Source: Paraspadella gotoi
Taxonomy: Eukaryota; Chaetognatha
DNA length: 64,000 bases
Direction: 5' to 3'
NCBI GenBank assembly: GCA_051294375.1
Contig: CM119264.1
Coordinates: 13,288,813-13,352,812 of the forward strand
Shown: one piece after another, positions 1 through 12,730 of the stretch
Position numbering within the stretch: the first letter of the stretch is position 1
Layout of the letters: each line of letters opens with the position of its first letter
Notes under the pieces: model-generated
What the model was told of the DNA's origin: nothing
Seen by the model: the letters and a program-made list of their open reading frames with translations, nothing else
Database searches by the model: none
Program-made: the position numbers and the translations under genes

Positions 1-1525
1 GTTGTTCTGAGGATAAAGTGAAGCTTCGGAAACCAGGTTGCGGAAAAAGCTGCGGGAAAAGGTTGGTCGAGAAAATGTTTGCTGGTGAGGATAGCGGAAG
101 AAAGCTTTGGCGAGAAGCTGCAGGGAAGCTGTCTGGTGGAATGAAGTGACTAAAGTAAGCCGGTTAAAGGGGAAAATGTTCGAAGAGAGTCTCAACCTGT
201 GATCAAGTAGACATGCCAGAGTCTGATAGGTTGTAGAAGCCGATCTTGTTCTTCACACTCGCTGGTCGTTATCATTGAGTTCATGGGAGAAGAATGTTTT
301 GCATAGATGCTGCCCACATTAATGAAAGTGAGCTGCCTTAAATTTATCACTTTTATCATTTGGGAGTTCATTTTGCTCTACTCTCTCGAACCTATCGATC
401 GACAATTCAGTCTTCTCAAGTCTTCTCGAATGTTGAGCCTAAGTTTAAGCTGCAAATGCCAAGGCCGTGCTGGAGTTCTGTGCTGACCATGGAAAAGTGC
501 TCAATCTGTCATCCTAATGATCGTCACGTGTAAAAAGTGTCTGGAGCCTCACCACTGCTTTCAATTTCTAGGTCTAATAATAAACTTCTATTGAATGAGG
601 AGATTCAGTATAAGACGGAAATGTATAGGTTGGATTATGGTGCTGACTACTAGTTGGTTCAACGATATATCACATAACTGTCACTATGGTTTGATCACAT
701 CACTTGAGTAATGTAAGTGTATAAAGAGAAAACCTTCAGTGTTCTTGACGAAATTAACATTGCTGGGCTTTAAGTTAAGTGCTAAATACCAAAGAAAAGA
801 AGATTGTGGTATGTCATTTTTGTCCAGAAATCGGCGATGGCTTAGGTCTCACATTGTAAAATGATTGCTAACGTATGCCAATATTTCATTTACGGATGCT
901 CCGTCTAAAGGGGAAGAAGAAAGATCGAAAAAAGTTTCTTGCTTAGAGAAGTCTCCTACAACTTTGCTGTTGGAGCAGCTGACAAAGTTTTTGGCCTTAG
1001 GAAAGTGCATCTTAAACTTTGCAGGTTGGAAATTAAAATTTTGTTTGAGGACTCACATTCAAGAGGAGAAAGATGTGAGCCAAAATATTTCTGGAGTGAA
1101 AGGAAAACTCTTGGAATAATGTAAATTCACGAGGGCTTGGAGGTGTAAACCATGAACACGAGTTGAGATGACCTATAAGAGGAAAAGAAATGGTCTTTCT
1201 ACGGCTCAGAGAGACGACTATGACGACGACCAGTGAGTTTGATTGTTGTCAAACCAAATCCAATTTTATTAAGTTAGTGGACCAGGTTGACCTTTTAACT
1301 TACAAAAGAAGTAATCTAAACTCTTTGAAAAAGAATTTCAAACAAAACTTTTTTGGGAAAAAAAAAATTCTTAGTTTGACTCATTCGATTGGGGGGACTC
1401 ACACAGTGATTCGCAGTTCTCCGTCGACTCTTCGCCAAAGTTAAATTCATTGAAGTGATTCTTCTCTTGTCATCTCCATCTCATTTTAATGGGATGGTTT
1501 TCTCTCTTCTTCTTACTCTCTCTCC

Positions 1526-1563
<38 letters not shown>

Positions 1564-1631
1564 TCTCTCTTCTCTCTTCTCTCTCTCTCTTCTCTCTCTC
1601 TCTCTCTCTCTCTCTGTCGGCTCATTAGAGA
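1..1631. other. Stretch without recognised gene
   Basis: Mixed-complexity sequence with short open frames (for example 865-1119) that match no domain I can name and lack start or splice context. CT-rich compound repeats fill 1513-1616. It could hold a decayed mobile element, but no terminal repeat or catalytic motif was seen. Confidence 0.5.
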
Positions 1632-3058
1632 AATGGACGCCGCCTGTTCTTCCTCTTAATTGTTAGTCTGCTACGATTACTTATTGTTCAAGTTTAATCG
1701 TCATATTTTAATCGCTCTCTCTCGCTCTCTCCTCCTNNNNNNNNNNNNNNNNNNNNNNNNNTCTCTCTCTCTCTCTCTCTCTCTCTCTCACGCGATCATT
1801 ACAATCCCCCCTCAGCGGGAGGGACCCGCGCACACACACGATCTACGTCTCTTGCGTGACACGATATGTTTTTATGATTATTTTATTCATTTCTCTTTTT
1901 CTCTACGACGAATGTCCGGCGACGTTTCGAGACCTCCGCCCACTGGATTAAAAAACGGTTGTGTATTTTTTTCTAATTTAATGTATAATTTTACAATACA
2001 ATACAATACTCGTCGCTCGTAACTTTTCTTTTTTTATATTTTTACTATGTTTTCTGTTTATCTCGTCGAACGTCATGGAAAATCTCCCGCCATGAATTAA
2101 TTTTTTAAGCGGTGAGTCTTTCGATGAAATATTGACCTTTTAATATTGCCTAAAAAATTCTTTATTGAAATTTACATATAAATTACAATGCTGTGCGCTG
2201 TTTGCTCGATCCAAATTCACTCGTCTATTTTCTTCTCCATTTCTCATTGTAATCCTTTTAATTTTGACCATCTTCCATCGGTCAATCTTCGGAATATTAA
2301 CTGTAATCTTCCTAAAAATATATTTAATATTTAATATTTGACGCATCTCTTGAAAGTATCTATGAAGTAAGTATGTAAGTTTATTTACTAAAACTTCTTC
2401 TAAGAGCTCTCATCTAAAATTATTCTAAATTTCTTTTAAAAATTTGGGAAAGAAAAAAAAATAGAAGTTAATATGAAGAGTTCACCCGACATTGTCTCGA
2501 CTTGTTTCTTTCCGTTTCACTTTTTTTTATTTTGACTTTTTTTAATTTTTCTTTGTCTGTTTTTTTTTTNNNNNNNNNNNNNNNNNNNNNNNNNNNNNNN
2601 NNNNNNNNNNNNNNNNNNNNNNNNNNNNNNNNNNNNNNNNNNNNNNNNNNNNNNNNNNNNNNNNNNNNNNNNNNNNNNNNNNNNNNNNNNNNNNNNNNNN
2701 NNNNNNNNNNNNNNNNNNNNNNNNNNNNNNNNNNNNNNNNNNNNNNNNNNNNNNNNNNNNNNNNGCGAGAGCGAGAGCGAAAGAGCGAGGGCCAGCGAAT
2801 AAAGGCGACACCATTTGTTTATTGTTCTTTTGTTTGCTTTGGGTCACGACGTTGAAAGGCGCCGACAAAAGAGCAACGCAGAGAGAGAGAGAGANNNNNN
2901 NNNNNNNNNNNNNNNNNNNNNNNNNNNNNNNNNNNNNNNNNNNNNNNNNNNNNNNNNNNNNNNNNNNNNNNNNNNNNNNNNNNNNNNNNNNNNNNNNNNN
3001 NNNNNNNNNNNNNNNNNNNNNNNNNNNNNNNNNNNNNNNNNNNNNNNNNNNNNNNNNN

Positions 3059-3095
<37 letters not shown>

Positions 3096-3622
3096 GGGGA
3101 AAAAACGAAAACCTTTTCAGCTCTAATGAGGCTATCGGAAAGAGTCTAAAGGATCGAGTGACAAAACAAAACAATTTTTATGTAGCCAACAAAGAAAACA
3201 AAACTTGTTCTTCTCTTTTATTTCTTTGTTAGGAGAATTGTTATGTTATGTTGCTTTTTTTTTCAATTACGCTGAATTTAACAAACCACAATGAACTATA
3301 AACACTGTTCATTGAACAGGCATTGAACAAAGACCTTGTAGAATGTAGACTCAAGAAAGCTATAATAGCACTATATATTTGAAATTTGAATTTTTAATGA
3401 TTTATCAATGAAAATTAACAAAAACTAAATAAATGATGATGATGATGATGATGATGATTTTTTAAGGTTTGTTCAAATTTTAGCATATTTATCATTAATT
3501 TTTTTTAAATTTGTAGTACTAACCTTTATCTAACTTTTTAATCTCTATCAGAATCCAATTTTAAGAATTTAAATTTTTAAAACAAATTTTTAAGCATTTC
3601 TTATATATTGTTAAATATTAAA
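1632..3622 (+). repeat. Inverted repeat 1, left arm
   Basis: This arm is the reverse complement of about 4818-6615, with scattered substitutions and small indels. Clear anchors include the block around 1905-1960 (TGTCCGGCGACGTTTCGAGA) and the segment from 3540 to 3622. It contains three N runs (1737-1761, 2570-2764, 2895-3058) whose missing sequence appears in the right arm as GA/CT and AG-rich low complexity. Homology stops exactly at the 25-N gap at 3624. No coding exon was seen in it. Confidence 0.85.
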
Positions 3623-3648
3623 ANNNNNNNNNNNNNNNNNNNNNNNNN

Positions 3649-4817
3649 ATTGTTGTTGTATCATGCGTAGCAATGTTGCTGTGTCGTCGTCGTCGCATAT
3701 TTGTCGACGTGTTGGATGGAATTGGTTTTGTTCCAATGGGTATGCAATGTTGCTGTCGTGTCGTCTGTGTTAATGGAATTGGGTTGTTGTTACAATCTGG
3801 TAGCAAATGTTGCTGTCGTCGTCGTCGTTTGTCTTGTTCGTTATTGTCAACAGTGACGCGACGTCATCGATTCTGCTGTTAATGTTTCAAAGGCCGAGCC
3901 GTCGTCGCCATTGTCGTCGTCGTTGAAAGCATCTCTTCCTTATAAATCGCGGGCAAAAGGGGGCGCCACAAATGACGCAACAAAGAGGACGACGACGACG
4001 ACGAACGACGCCGACGACCGAGAAAGACAATGGAGACAAGTGGTGGAGACTCATTCACCCAAAAGCAATCCACGTTTTGGCCGAGAGAGAATCAACTTAA
4101 GCAACGAAAATCCCCATAACAATTTCCGATCGAGAATTTTTAGTTTTAAAGTTGTCCAAAACGCAAGGTCTTTTCAATGTCGGATGGGCAAAAACAAATT
4201 TCGTCTTTGGAGACAGACTGACCGACCGATAAGGATCAACGTCTCTCGCTTAAAACGCTGTTAGTTACAAATTTAGTCCTTCATTAAATATTTTATATAA
4301 ATAACACTAAGTACATAAATTATGTTCTGGACTTATACCAAAATTTGACCTGATAGAAATGTTTGTTATTTATCCCCGATGAATTTATTTTTTCTCCTCA
4401 TCTTTCACCATTTCATTTTTTTTTCGGCCACCCGGCTAAAACGGTGTTTTCGTTCGCATCATAAAAAATTAAGAAGCGGAAAACAAAAAATATGGAAAAA
4501 ATCGACACAAAAAACACGAACTGGAAAAAATATCCAATTCCGATGCGCAGCGCCAAGCAATGCGGAATTTCGTAACGGCTGTAGTACGGGAGGTCGCTAG
4601 CGTCGTACGGCGTTCGTACGGAGATCGTAGGACGTTGGTGGCGATTTTTTATTTTGTGCTTGGTGTGGACGGAAGGCGATTTTTCCGAAGAAGATGTTAT
4701 ATAGTAAGGCGGGCCAAATTTAACATTTTTTAAAATATGAAAAAGTCTCAATAGATCTTTTGTCTTTCACAGCCAAATTGACTCATGATGTTAAATTTTG
4801 ATTAATTAATTACCATT
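3649..4817. other. Spacer between the arms of inverted repeat 1
   Basis: About 1.2 kb between the two arms. Its first 150 bases (AGCAATGTTGCTG, GGAATTGGTT, many TCG triplets) resemble the reverse complement of 6620-6720, just outside the right arm, so the homology may extend past the gap in rearranged order. CG-rich (GAC)n at about 3988-4018. No gene recognised. Confidence 0.5.
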
Positions 4818-5340
4818 TTAATATTTAACAATATATAAGAAATGCTTAAAAATTTGTTGTTTAAAAATTTAAATTCTTAAAAATTGGATTCTGATAGAGA
4901 TTGATAAGTTGAGTAGTTAGTACTTACAAATTAAAAAAAAATTAATGATAAATATGCTAAATTTGAACAAACTTAAAAAATCATCATCATCATATCATCA
5001 TCTTTTATTTAGTTTTTGTTATTTTCATGATAAATCATTAAAAATTCAAATTTCAAATATATAGTGCTATTATAGCTTTCTTGAGTCTACATTCTACAAG
5101 GTCTTTGTTTCAATGCCTGTTCAAAATGAACAGTGTTTATAGTTCATTGTGGTGTGTTTAAATTCAGAGTAATTGAAAAAAAAAGCAACATAACATAACA
5201 ATTCTCCTAACAAAGAAATAAAGAAGAACAAGTTTTGTTTCTTTGTTGGCTACATAAAATTGTTGTTTTGTACAGATCCTTTAGACTCTTTCGATAGCCT
5301 CATAGAGCTGAAAAGGTTTTCGTTTTTTCCCCCGGCTCTC

Positions 5341-5391
<51 letters not shown>

Positions 5392-5550
5392 GCGTTGCTC
5401 TTTTGTCGGCGCCTTTCAACGTCGTGACCCAAAGCAAACAAAAGAACAATAAACAAATGGTTGTCCTTTATTCGCTGGCCCTCGCTCTTTCGCTCTCGCT
5501 CTCGCTCTCGCTATAAACAAAGAAATAAAAAGGAGGAACAAGGAAGAAGT

Positions 5551-5618
<68 letters not shown>

Positions 5619-6615
5619 CGGTGGGAAAAGATAAGTAGAGATGCAAGAGTGAAGGGCGAGACGGAATTACAACCGGAAACAAAAGAAGAAACAAAAAAAA
5701 AAAAAAAAACAGACAAAGAAAAATTAAAAAAAAGTTCAAAAAAAAAAAAGTGAAACGGAAAGAAACAAGTCGAGACAATGTCGGGTGAACTCTTCATATT
5801 AATTCTATTTTTTTTTCTTTCCCAAATTTTTTAAAAGAAATTTAGAATAATTTTAGATGAGGCTCTTAGAAGAAGTTTTAGTTAAATAAACTTACATACT
5901 TTACTTCATAGATACTTTCAAGAGATGCGTCACATATTAAATATTAAATATATTTTTAGGAAGATGACAGTTAATACTCCGAGATGACCGATGGAAGATG
6001 GTCAAAATTAAAAGGATCTACAATGAGAAATGGAGAAGAAAATAGACGAGTGAATTTGATTCGAGCAAACGGCGCACAGCATTGTAATTTATATGTAAAT
6101 TTCAATAAAGAATTTTTTAGGCAATATTAAAAAGGTCAATATTTCATCGAAAGACTCACCGCTAAATATATAATTCATGGCGGGAGATTTTCCATGACGT
6201 CGACGAGATAAACAGAAAACATAGTAAAATATAAAAAAAGAAAAGTTACGAGCGACGAGTATTGTATTTGTATTGTAAAATTATACATTAAATTAGAAAA
6301 AAATACACAACCGTTTTTTTAATCCAGTGGGCGGAGGGTCTCGAAACGTCGCCGGACATGTCGCGTAGAGAAAAAGAGAAATGAATAAATAATCATAAAA
6401 ACATATCGTGTCACGCAAGAGACGTAGATCGTGTGTGTGCGCGGGTCCCTCCCGCTGAGGGGGGGATTGTAATGATCGCGTGAGAGAGAGAGAGAGAAAG
6501 AGAGAGGAGAGAAGAGAGAGAGAGAGAGGGTGTAAATGATGACGATTAACAGCTTGAACAAAGTAGAATCGGTAGCAGACTAACATTGAAGGGAGGAAGA
6601 CCGGGCGGCGTCCAA
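4818..6615 (-). repeat. Inverted repeat 1, right arm
   Basis: Reverse-complement partner of 1632-3622, uninterrupted by N. It shows what the gaps in the left arm contain: CT repeats near 5341-5392, a (GCTCTC)n-like run near 5490-5515 and a GA tract near 5550-5616. The open frames in it are low-complexity Ser-Leu or Arg-Glu strings and I regard none as genes. Confidence 0.85.
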
Positions 6616-7177
6616 TTCCTTCAACGTCGTCGACGACGACGACAGCAACATTGCTACCGATTGGTACAACAACCAATTCCATCAACACCGAAGACGACGA
6701 CGACGACGACGACGACGAACGAGAATGGAGCCGGTGGCGCGATGTTTGTTTACGCTTTCGTCGGGAGTCGCGACTATTAGCTTCCATATTGAGCCCGAAT
6801 TCTCGAGTCACCTCGACGAGAAAATGAGGCGCGTCATATTTGGTCAGTGCGGTTATGGGCATTTTTTTAGTGGGATCCGCTTTAGTAAGTTCATCGACCC
6901 ATTCACGTCAACAGTATGAAGGTAAATATGGAATTTTCATTTCGCGAATCCCTTCACCCGATTCTGAAAGGTGAACGACTAACGGTCGTCGCTCGAGTTC
7001 GACTCTATAAAAATTCCAACGCCACCCTCGCTACGTGGATTCAGGTGTTGAAGAATCAAGCGGAGATTCCATCTGTCAAGTCGGGATTTAAAACCTCATT
7101 CAAGATAGAATTTGAAAAAAAGTTTGATCACAAAAGAGAACCGACGATTTTTCGACGACAAAAGCTTCAGTCGGGTG

Positions 7178-7258
7178 ACGACGACGACGACGACGACGAC
7201 GATGATGAAGATGATGATGATGATGATGACGACGACGAAGAGAAAGACGACAGTGACG
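7178..7258 (+). repeat. (GAC/GAT)n triplet repeat
   Basis: A run of GAC and GAT triplets that reads as poly-Asp inside an open frame of 165 codons (6916-7413). The flanking protein sequence has no recognised domain and the frame opposite is also long, so I do not call a gene. Confidence 0.9.
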
Positions 7259-7923
7259 ATTTAAAAAAAAAACGAATTTGGCTTCCGCTTCGTCGTCGCC
7301 GTCACCGCAGCCATCGTCCTCACGTGAATGCGCTTTTCAATGCGCGTTCTTTTCCTTCCGCTCGCTCGTTCAAACGGAAGCGATTTTGGTTGCGAACGTT
7401 TAATGCGTTTTGAGTTGGAGCCAACGATCCGTATCACGTTGGCGTCCGTGTAAATTGAAGAGGCCAGATTTTTATCTTTTTTCCTGGCAAGTGGCGCACG
7501 AGCCATTGAGTTTATCTAGAATACATTTAGTACATTGAGGAACTTACCAAAGAAAAAGAAAAAACTTATCTCTTCGAGGGTTAGCAAGAAAGAATCGCAA
7601 AAGGACGCCACCGACGCCGTGTAACTCGTCGACGCCGTCATTCCCAGCATCGCCACCGACGCCGCTTTTTACATCGACTCTAACGCCGTCGCCGAAGCCG
7701 CTGTCGCCGCTGAAGTCATCGGAACCGGATTGCTGGGAGTCTTAATACTGCAAACGGATCTGTACAATAATCCTTTTTCCTCGGAATTACAGAATATCGA
7801 GCGACGAGGAAAAGTGGAAGGAGAGAGAGTACGAGAATGAGATGATGGAAGCACGAGAGAAGAGAGATGAGAATGAAGAAGAAGTGAGAGAGAGATGAAA
7901 TAGAAGAGGAGGATTCAAGTTTG

Positions 7924-8426
7924 NNNNNNNNNNNNNNNNNNNNNNNNNNNNNNNNNNNNNNNNNNNNNNNNNNNNNNNNNNNNNNNNNNNNNNNNNNNNN
8001 NNNNNNNNNNNNNNNNNNNNNNNNNNNNNNNNNNNNNNNNNNNNNNNNNNNNNNNNNNNNNNNNNNNNNNNNNNNNNNNNNNNNNNNNNNNNNNNNNNNN
8101 NNNNNNNNNNNNNNNNNNNNNNNNNNNNNNNNNNNNNNNNNNNNNNNNNNNNNNNNNNNNNNNNNNNNNNNNNNNNNNNNNNNNNNNNNNNNNNNNNNNN
8201 NNNNNNNNNNNNNNNNNNNNNNNNNNNNNNNNNNNNNNNNNNNNNNNNNNNNNNNNNNNNNNNNNNNNNNNNNNNNNNNNNNNNNNNNNNNNNNNNNNNN
8301 NNNNNNNNNNNNNNNNNNNNNNNNNNNNNNNNNNNNNNNNNNNNNNNNNNNNNNNNNNNNNNNNNNNNNNNNNNNNNNNNNNNNNNNNNNNNNNNNNNNN
8401 NNNNNNNNNNNNNNNNNNNNNNNNNN
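7924..8426. other. Assembly gap (503 N)
   Basis: Run of N of non-round length, probably a size-estimated scaffold gap. Open frames across it are meaningless. Confidence 0.99.
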
Positions 8427-9133
8427 CGGCCGCCACCACCGCCGCCGCCGCTGACGCCTCCATGGGCGCCATTCCTTTTCGCTTGCGTCATTGCCTCCAT
8501 TCAAGGAGGCTTCGATATTGCACTCGAAGAGAACGCAAGAGAAGAAAGCGCGTGAGAGGGATGAACGGGCAGTCGCCTCGGACGAAGCTTCTATATTTAG
8601 CTTTTCACCTTCTGATCTGTTTTGAAAAAAAACAAACAACAACTTCCGTCTCTCGAAGCAGCGCACCGTGAATAGTATTCATTGAATCCCGCAGGTAAAA
8701 CTGAAAGCATAATGGTAAACATAGATTGAACGTATTTATCGCGTTGTTCAATTTTTTTTTCTCTTTCTTGCAAGAACTGTGTCCAATTTCCATATAACAA
8801 CGACAACCCGAACGTCAAATTGCCCTTTTGTCAGTCCAACCTCTTTTAAGAAAAGCTTCATCTCCTGTCACGCCCTCCAGCGACGGTCACGTCTTCGCAA
8901 CGGCGTCTCTGTCTTCCATCCACATCGCCTCAGCCTCCGATAACTACCTTCCCTCGATCCATTATTAATTCTCTTGGTCCTTCAATCCGCACCTCTCTCT
9001 CTCCCTTTGGCTCTCATGTCGTCTCTACCATTTTCCTCTTCTTCCTATTTTCTTTCCTCCTTTCTTCCTCACTCTTTCTTTCCCCTTCTCTTCCTCCTTT
9101 CTTTGAGAGATAATCCTCACGAAGCTCAACGAC

Positions 9134-9840
9134 GTGAGATTCGGAGAAAGGTCGACCGTCGGAGATGTGGCAATAGACGCGGTGATGATGGATGGCACGG
9201 AGGGAGATGTGGCAACAGACGCGGTGAATGATGATGGCACGGAAGGAGATGTGGCAATAGACGCGGTGGTGATGGATGGCACGGAGGGAGATGTGGCAAA
9301 CCGAACGGTGGTACAACTGTACTTACGGGAGATGTGCAAAGACGCGTGGTTATGATATGCACGAGGAGATGTGGCAATAGACAGCCGTGGTACGAATGAG
9401 ATTGCACGGAGGAGATGGTGGCAAAGACGCGGTGGTGAATGGATTGCCAACAGAAGGAAAGAAATTGTGGCAAATCGACACGGTGGGTGACAAATGGTAC
9501 TTAGGGAGATGTGGCAAAAGGCGCGGTGGTTATTGATAAAACAGAGTGAGATGTGGCAAAAGACACGGTGCTGATGGACGGCACGGAGTGAGATGTGGCA
9601 AAAGGCGAGGTGGTGATGGATGGCACAGAGGAAGATGTGGCAATAGACGCCACAATGACGGATGATGTGGCAAAGGATTCCTTGGTGACGGATGGCACTG
9701 AGAGAGGTGTAGCAGAAGGCGCAGCGGAGACGCCTGGTGACGGGTGGCGTGGACGAATGAAATGTTTCATTGCAAAGGACGGAGTTATGACAAATGGCAC
9801 TCAGAGAGATTCGTCATATACAGTAAATGGCATGGAAAGA
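9134..9840 (+). repeat. Degenerate 42-bp minisatellite
   Basis: Unit starts at 9164, 9206, 9248 and 9290 are exactly 42 bases apart; the period then breaks at 9331 and 9368 and returns at about 9505-9631. The core is GATGTGGCAATAGACGCGGT followed by GATGGATGGCACGGAGG. Since 42 is divisible by three, the + strand reads as a 14-residue unit (DVAIDAVMMDGTEG) in two open blocks, 9134-9355 and 9595-9843, separated by a frame-shifted middle. It may be a true minisatellite or a broken repeat-protein exon. Confidence 0.75.
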
Positions 9841-11990
9841 TAGCGAAAGCAAAGAAGGACATTAAGCAAACGAATTTCAGTGTAGGCGTTAATTCTCATA
9901 CTACAAAATTACTTTAAAATTTTTTTTTAACCTAAGCATTATTTTATCAAATTTTTCCTTGCGAAAAATCGAAATTCCAATAAAATTTGGGTTTAAATGT
10001 CCATCTGACGGAGAATCACAGTTTAATTTAAAACGAAACTACAACGACACGTCACCACGCACCGCGCGGCGTTTTTCGCAGGCCGATTGACGTGAAGCGT
10101 CGTCATCCACCGCCTGTTTTTCTTGGCCTGTTTTTCTTCGCCTGTCTCGGCGTCAATAACTTCTCTCCAACGGCAGAAGGAGGCGGAGGAGGCGACAGAA
10201 GGGAGATTGGCGTTGGAAGACGTGAGGCCAAAATGTCATCGAGACAACAGAACCTTAAAAAAAAAATCGAAAGAAAAGCGAAAAGAAAAAACGTCAACAT
10301 TTTTTTTTTTGTGACGAAGGAAAAGGGAAATCTTTTCGTTTTCATTTCGACTCAAACAATACAATTTTAAGTTTCTACCCAAACATTACAATTTTGATTT
10401 ACTTGCACTTGATTCTTGAAAGCTTGTGACGCGAGATGAAAACAATAACGTGAAACATTACTTCAAATCAACTTTGAAGTATTATGTTATTTATGACAAT
10501 TTATTGCGTTTCTACTCACTATCTTATTTTCAAATACTATGAATTTTTTTAATGATGATGGTTAGGAAATTTTACAAATTTTTGGGGTCGTTGATGCTCA
10601 TTTTCAAAGATGACTTATTTTATATCGTAGTTTAAGTACCAAATTTCTAAGTATCACACGGCAATTTCAATGCCTAAGTTGTTTTTTTTAAGTCGAATAC
10701 GATGCCAAAAATTCGGAATTCACTTCACATTTTTCTCAGACGCTTAGGTTAGAGTCCGAATTCGCAAAGTTGTAAACTCGTATGATAAGAAAATCGGAAA
10801 AAAAACTTTAACTGGCAAAGGTACAAACACTAAGGAAAAAAACAAAGGAATAAAAAAAGAAAACGAGTGAGTACAACAAAAACAAAATAAAAAAACATCA
10901 AAAAGAATTTTTTTCTTTTCTTCTTTGGAAATCACGAGGAATGACTTTCTCTTTCTCCTTCGTCGTCGTCGTCTTCGTTGTCGTCGTCGTCTTTATCGTC
11001 AACCTTGTTTTACTCGTCAGTTTCATTCCCCGACATGCGGGCCTCATTTGTCGTCTTCGTCCCATTATTCTTCACTTTCGTCGTCATCTTCGATTTTTTC
11101 TCGATTTTCTCGTTTTCATCGTCTTCATCGCCATCTTTGTTTTGATCTTCGCTCAAACGATGACGCCCCATTTTCGCTTCGAAGTCGCTGAGTCGTCAGC
11201 GTTGGCCAATTTCGAGTTTCGCATTTCGCATCTCACAACTTATCTCACATATCTCATATCACATATGTCATATCACATATCTAATATCTCATATCTCGCG
11301 GCCACTAATCGAGAATCACATTCGGTTTTCGTTTCTTCTCTGCACGTTTCGTTTTCTTTGGGTTTGAACGATCGGTACAGATTAAAACAATCGCTCCCTC
11401 TTTCCACTACACTTCACTCCACTCCACTTCGCTCCCCTCCCCCGACTCCACTCCACTACTCCTTCCCCAACACCACTCCAGTCGCCGACGATCGCAACGG
11501 AAATCCGTCTCGTTCGGGCGACTTCTTTCCCCTGAAGAGGAATTTCCTTGAGACGAGGGAAGATAATCCCGAGTCGGTGAGAACCTCTGCGCCTCCCCCC
11601 CCCCTTATACACGGTTCGGATCGAATCCTTCGGATGGTCGGACTGAGAGAAGAAACTCCCTTCCCCTTTTCTCCTCACTCTCCAGTAGGATGGTCCTCAA
11701 CCTACCTTTCGAATCCAGTATGTTCGCTAACCCAACTACCCCCCCCCTTACATTCACGACTTTTCCCCCCCATTTTGCGCACCTCATTAACCTCCCCCAC
11801 CCCTTTCCCGCCAACAAAACCAAAACCCTAGATAGCAACCGCCCTAACAACCGCTTTATCAAAGTTGACGTCTTCAATCTTTATCCTTCTCTTACTTAAT
11901 CCCTGTTTTCCTTCTTTTTCTTCGACTTTTTCCTCCTTTTCTTTCCCGGGGTCCTTGACTTTCCTTATCTTCTCCCTTGTCTTTTTTTTT

Positions 11991-12100
11991 TATCCTTCGG
12001 CCTAAAGTTTTAACTTTTAAATTTTTTCTTTATATTTTTTTTTTTTATCCTTCGGCCTAAAGTTTTAACTTTTAAATTTTTTCTTTATATTTTTTTTTTC
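11991..12100 (+). repeat. 55-bp tandem duplication
   Basis: TATCCTTCGGCCTAAAGTTT followed by TAACTTTTAAATTTTTTC appears at 11991 and again at 12046, a 55-bp period in two near-perfect copies. It sits in T-rich sequence with no gene. Confidence 0.85.
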
Positions 12101-12355
12101 TCTCTTTTTCTTTCACTTTCTTTTCCGTAAATTCGAGCTTTCGTCCGCAGTTTTTTTTTTTTCCTCCGTTTCTCTTGATAGTCCCAGCCACCACGACATT
12201 CTCCCAACGCTTTCCACAGAATCCCTCCATCTTCACCCACTCAACTACTTATTTATCCTTTGCTCTGTTTGTCTGTTGGCCTCTTCAACCTCACCCAACC
12301 CTTACCCATTCCTTGGAGACCCGAACGCATCAGTCAGTGTCTTCTTCTTTTTTTT

Positions 12356-12730
12356 NNNNNNNNNNNNNNNNNNNNNNNNNNNNNNNNNNNNNNNNNNNNN
12401 NNNNNNNNNNNNNNNNNNNNNNNNNNNNNNNNNNNNNNNNNNNNNNNNNNNNNNNNNNNNNNNNNNNNNNNNNNNNNNNNNNNNNNNNNNNNNNNNNNNN
12501 NNNNNNNNNNNNNNNNNNNNNNNNNNNNNNNNNNNNNNNNNNNNNNNNNNNNNNNNNNNNNNNNNNNNNNNNNNNNNNNNNNNNNNNNNNNNNNNNNNNN
12601 NNNNNNNNNNNNNNNNNNNNNNNNNNNNNNNNNNNNNNNNNNNNNNNNNNNNNNNNNNNNNNNNNNNNNNNNNNNNNNNNNNNNNNNNNNNNNNNNNNNN
12701 NNNNNNNNNNNNNNNNNNNNNNNNNNNNNN
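12356..12730. other. Assembly gap (375 N)
   Basis: Run of N following a T-rich tract. Confidence 0.99.

Larger units (their letters stand above)
6616..9133. other. Stretch without a supported gene
   Basis: CG-rich (GAC)n patches (6690-6720, 7178-7258), a 503-base N gap (7924-8426) and short coding-like frames. The frame 7625-7837 (71 open codons, no ATG, ending in TGA) contains AAFYIDSNAVAEAAVAAEVI and GTGLLGVLIL; its composition is protein-like, but no splice signals or homology support it. Confidence 0.45.

Noticed and set aside
6916-7413. 165-codon open frame with a poly-Asp run
   Set aside because: The Asp run is a GAC/GAT microsatellite and the flanks resemble no known domain; no splice or promoter context supports it.
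7921-8454. Long open frames across N runs (also at 12175-12983, 20255-20928, 21261-22277 and 23834-25015)
   Set aside because: The frames are open only because N has no stop codons.
9164-9640. Possible CRISPR array
   Set aside because: Units are directly adjacent with no unique spacers, the period is irregular, and the setting is eukaryotic.
10941-11831. 296-codon open frame on the + strand
   Set aside because: It begins in TCG-rich low complexity (poly Val/Phe), continues through degenerate ATATCTCATATC repeats and C-rich runs, and shows no domain. Opposite-strand frames are also long.
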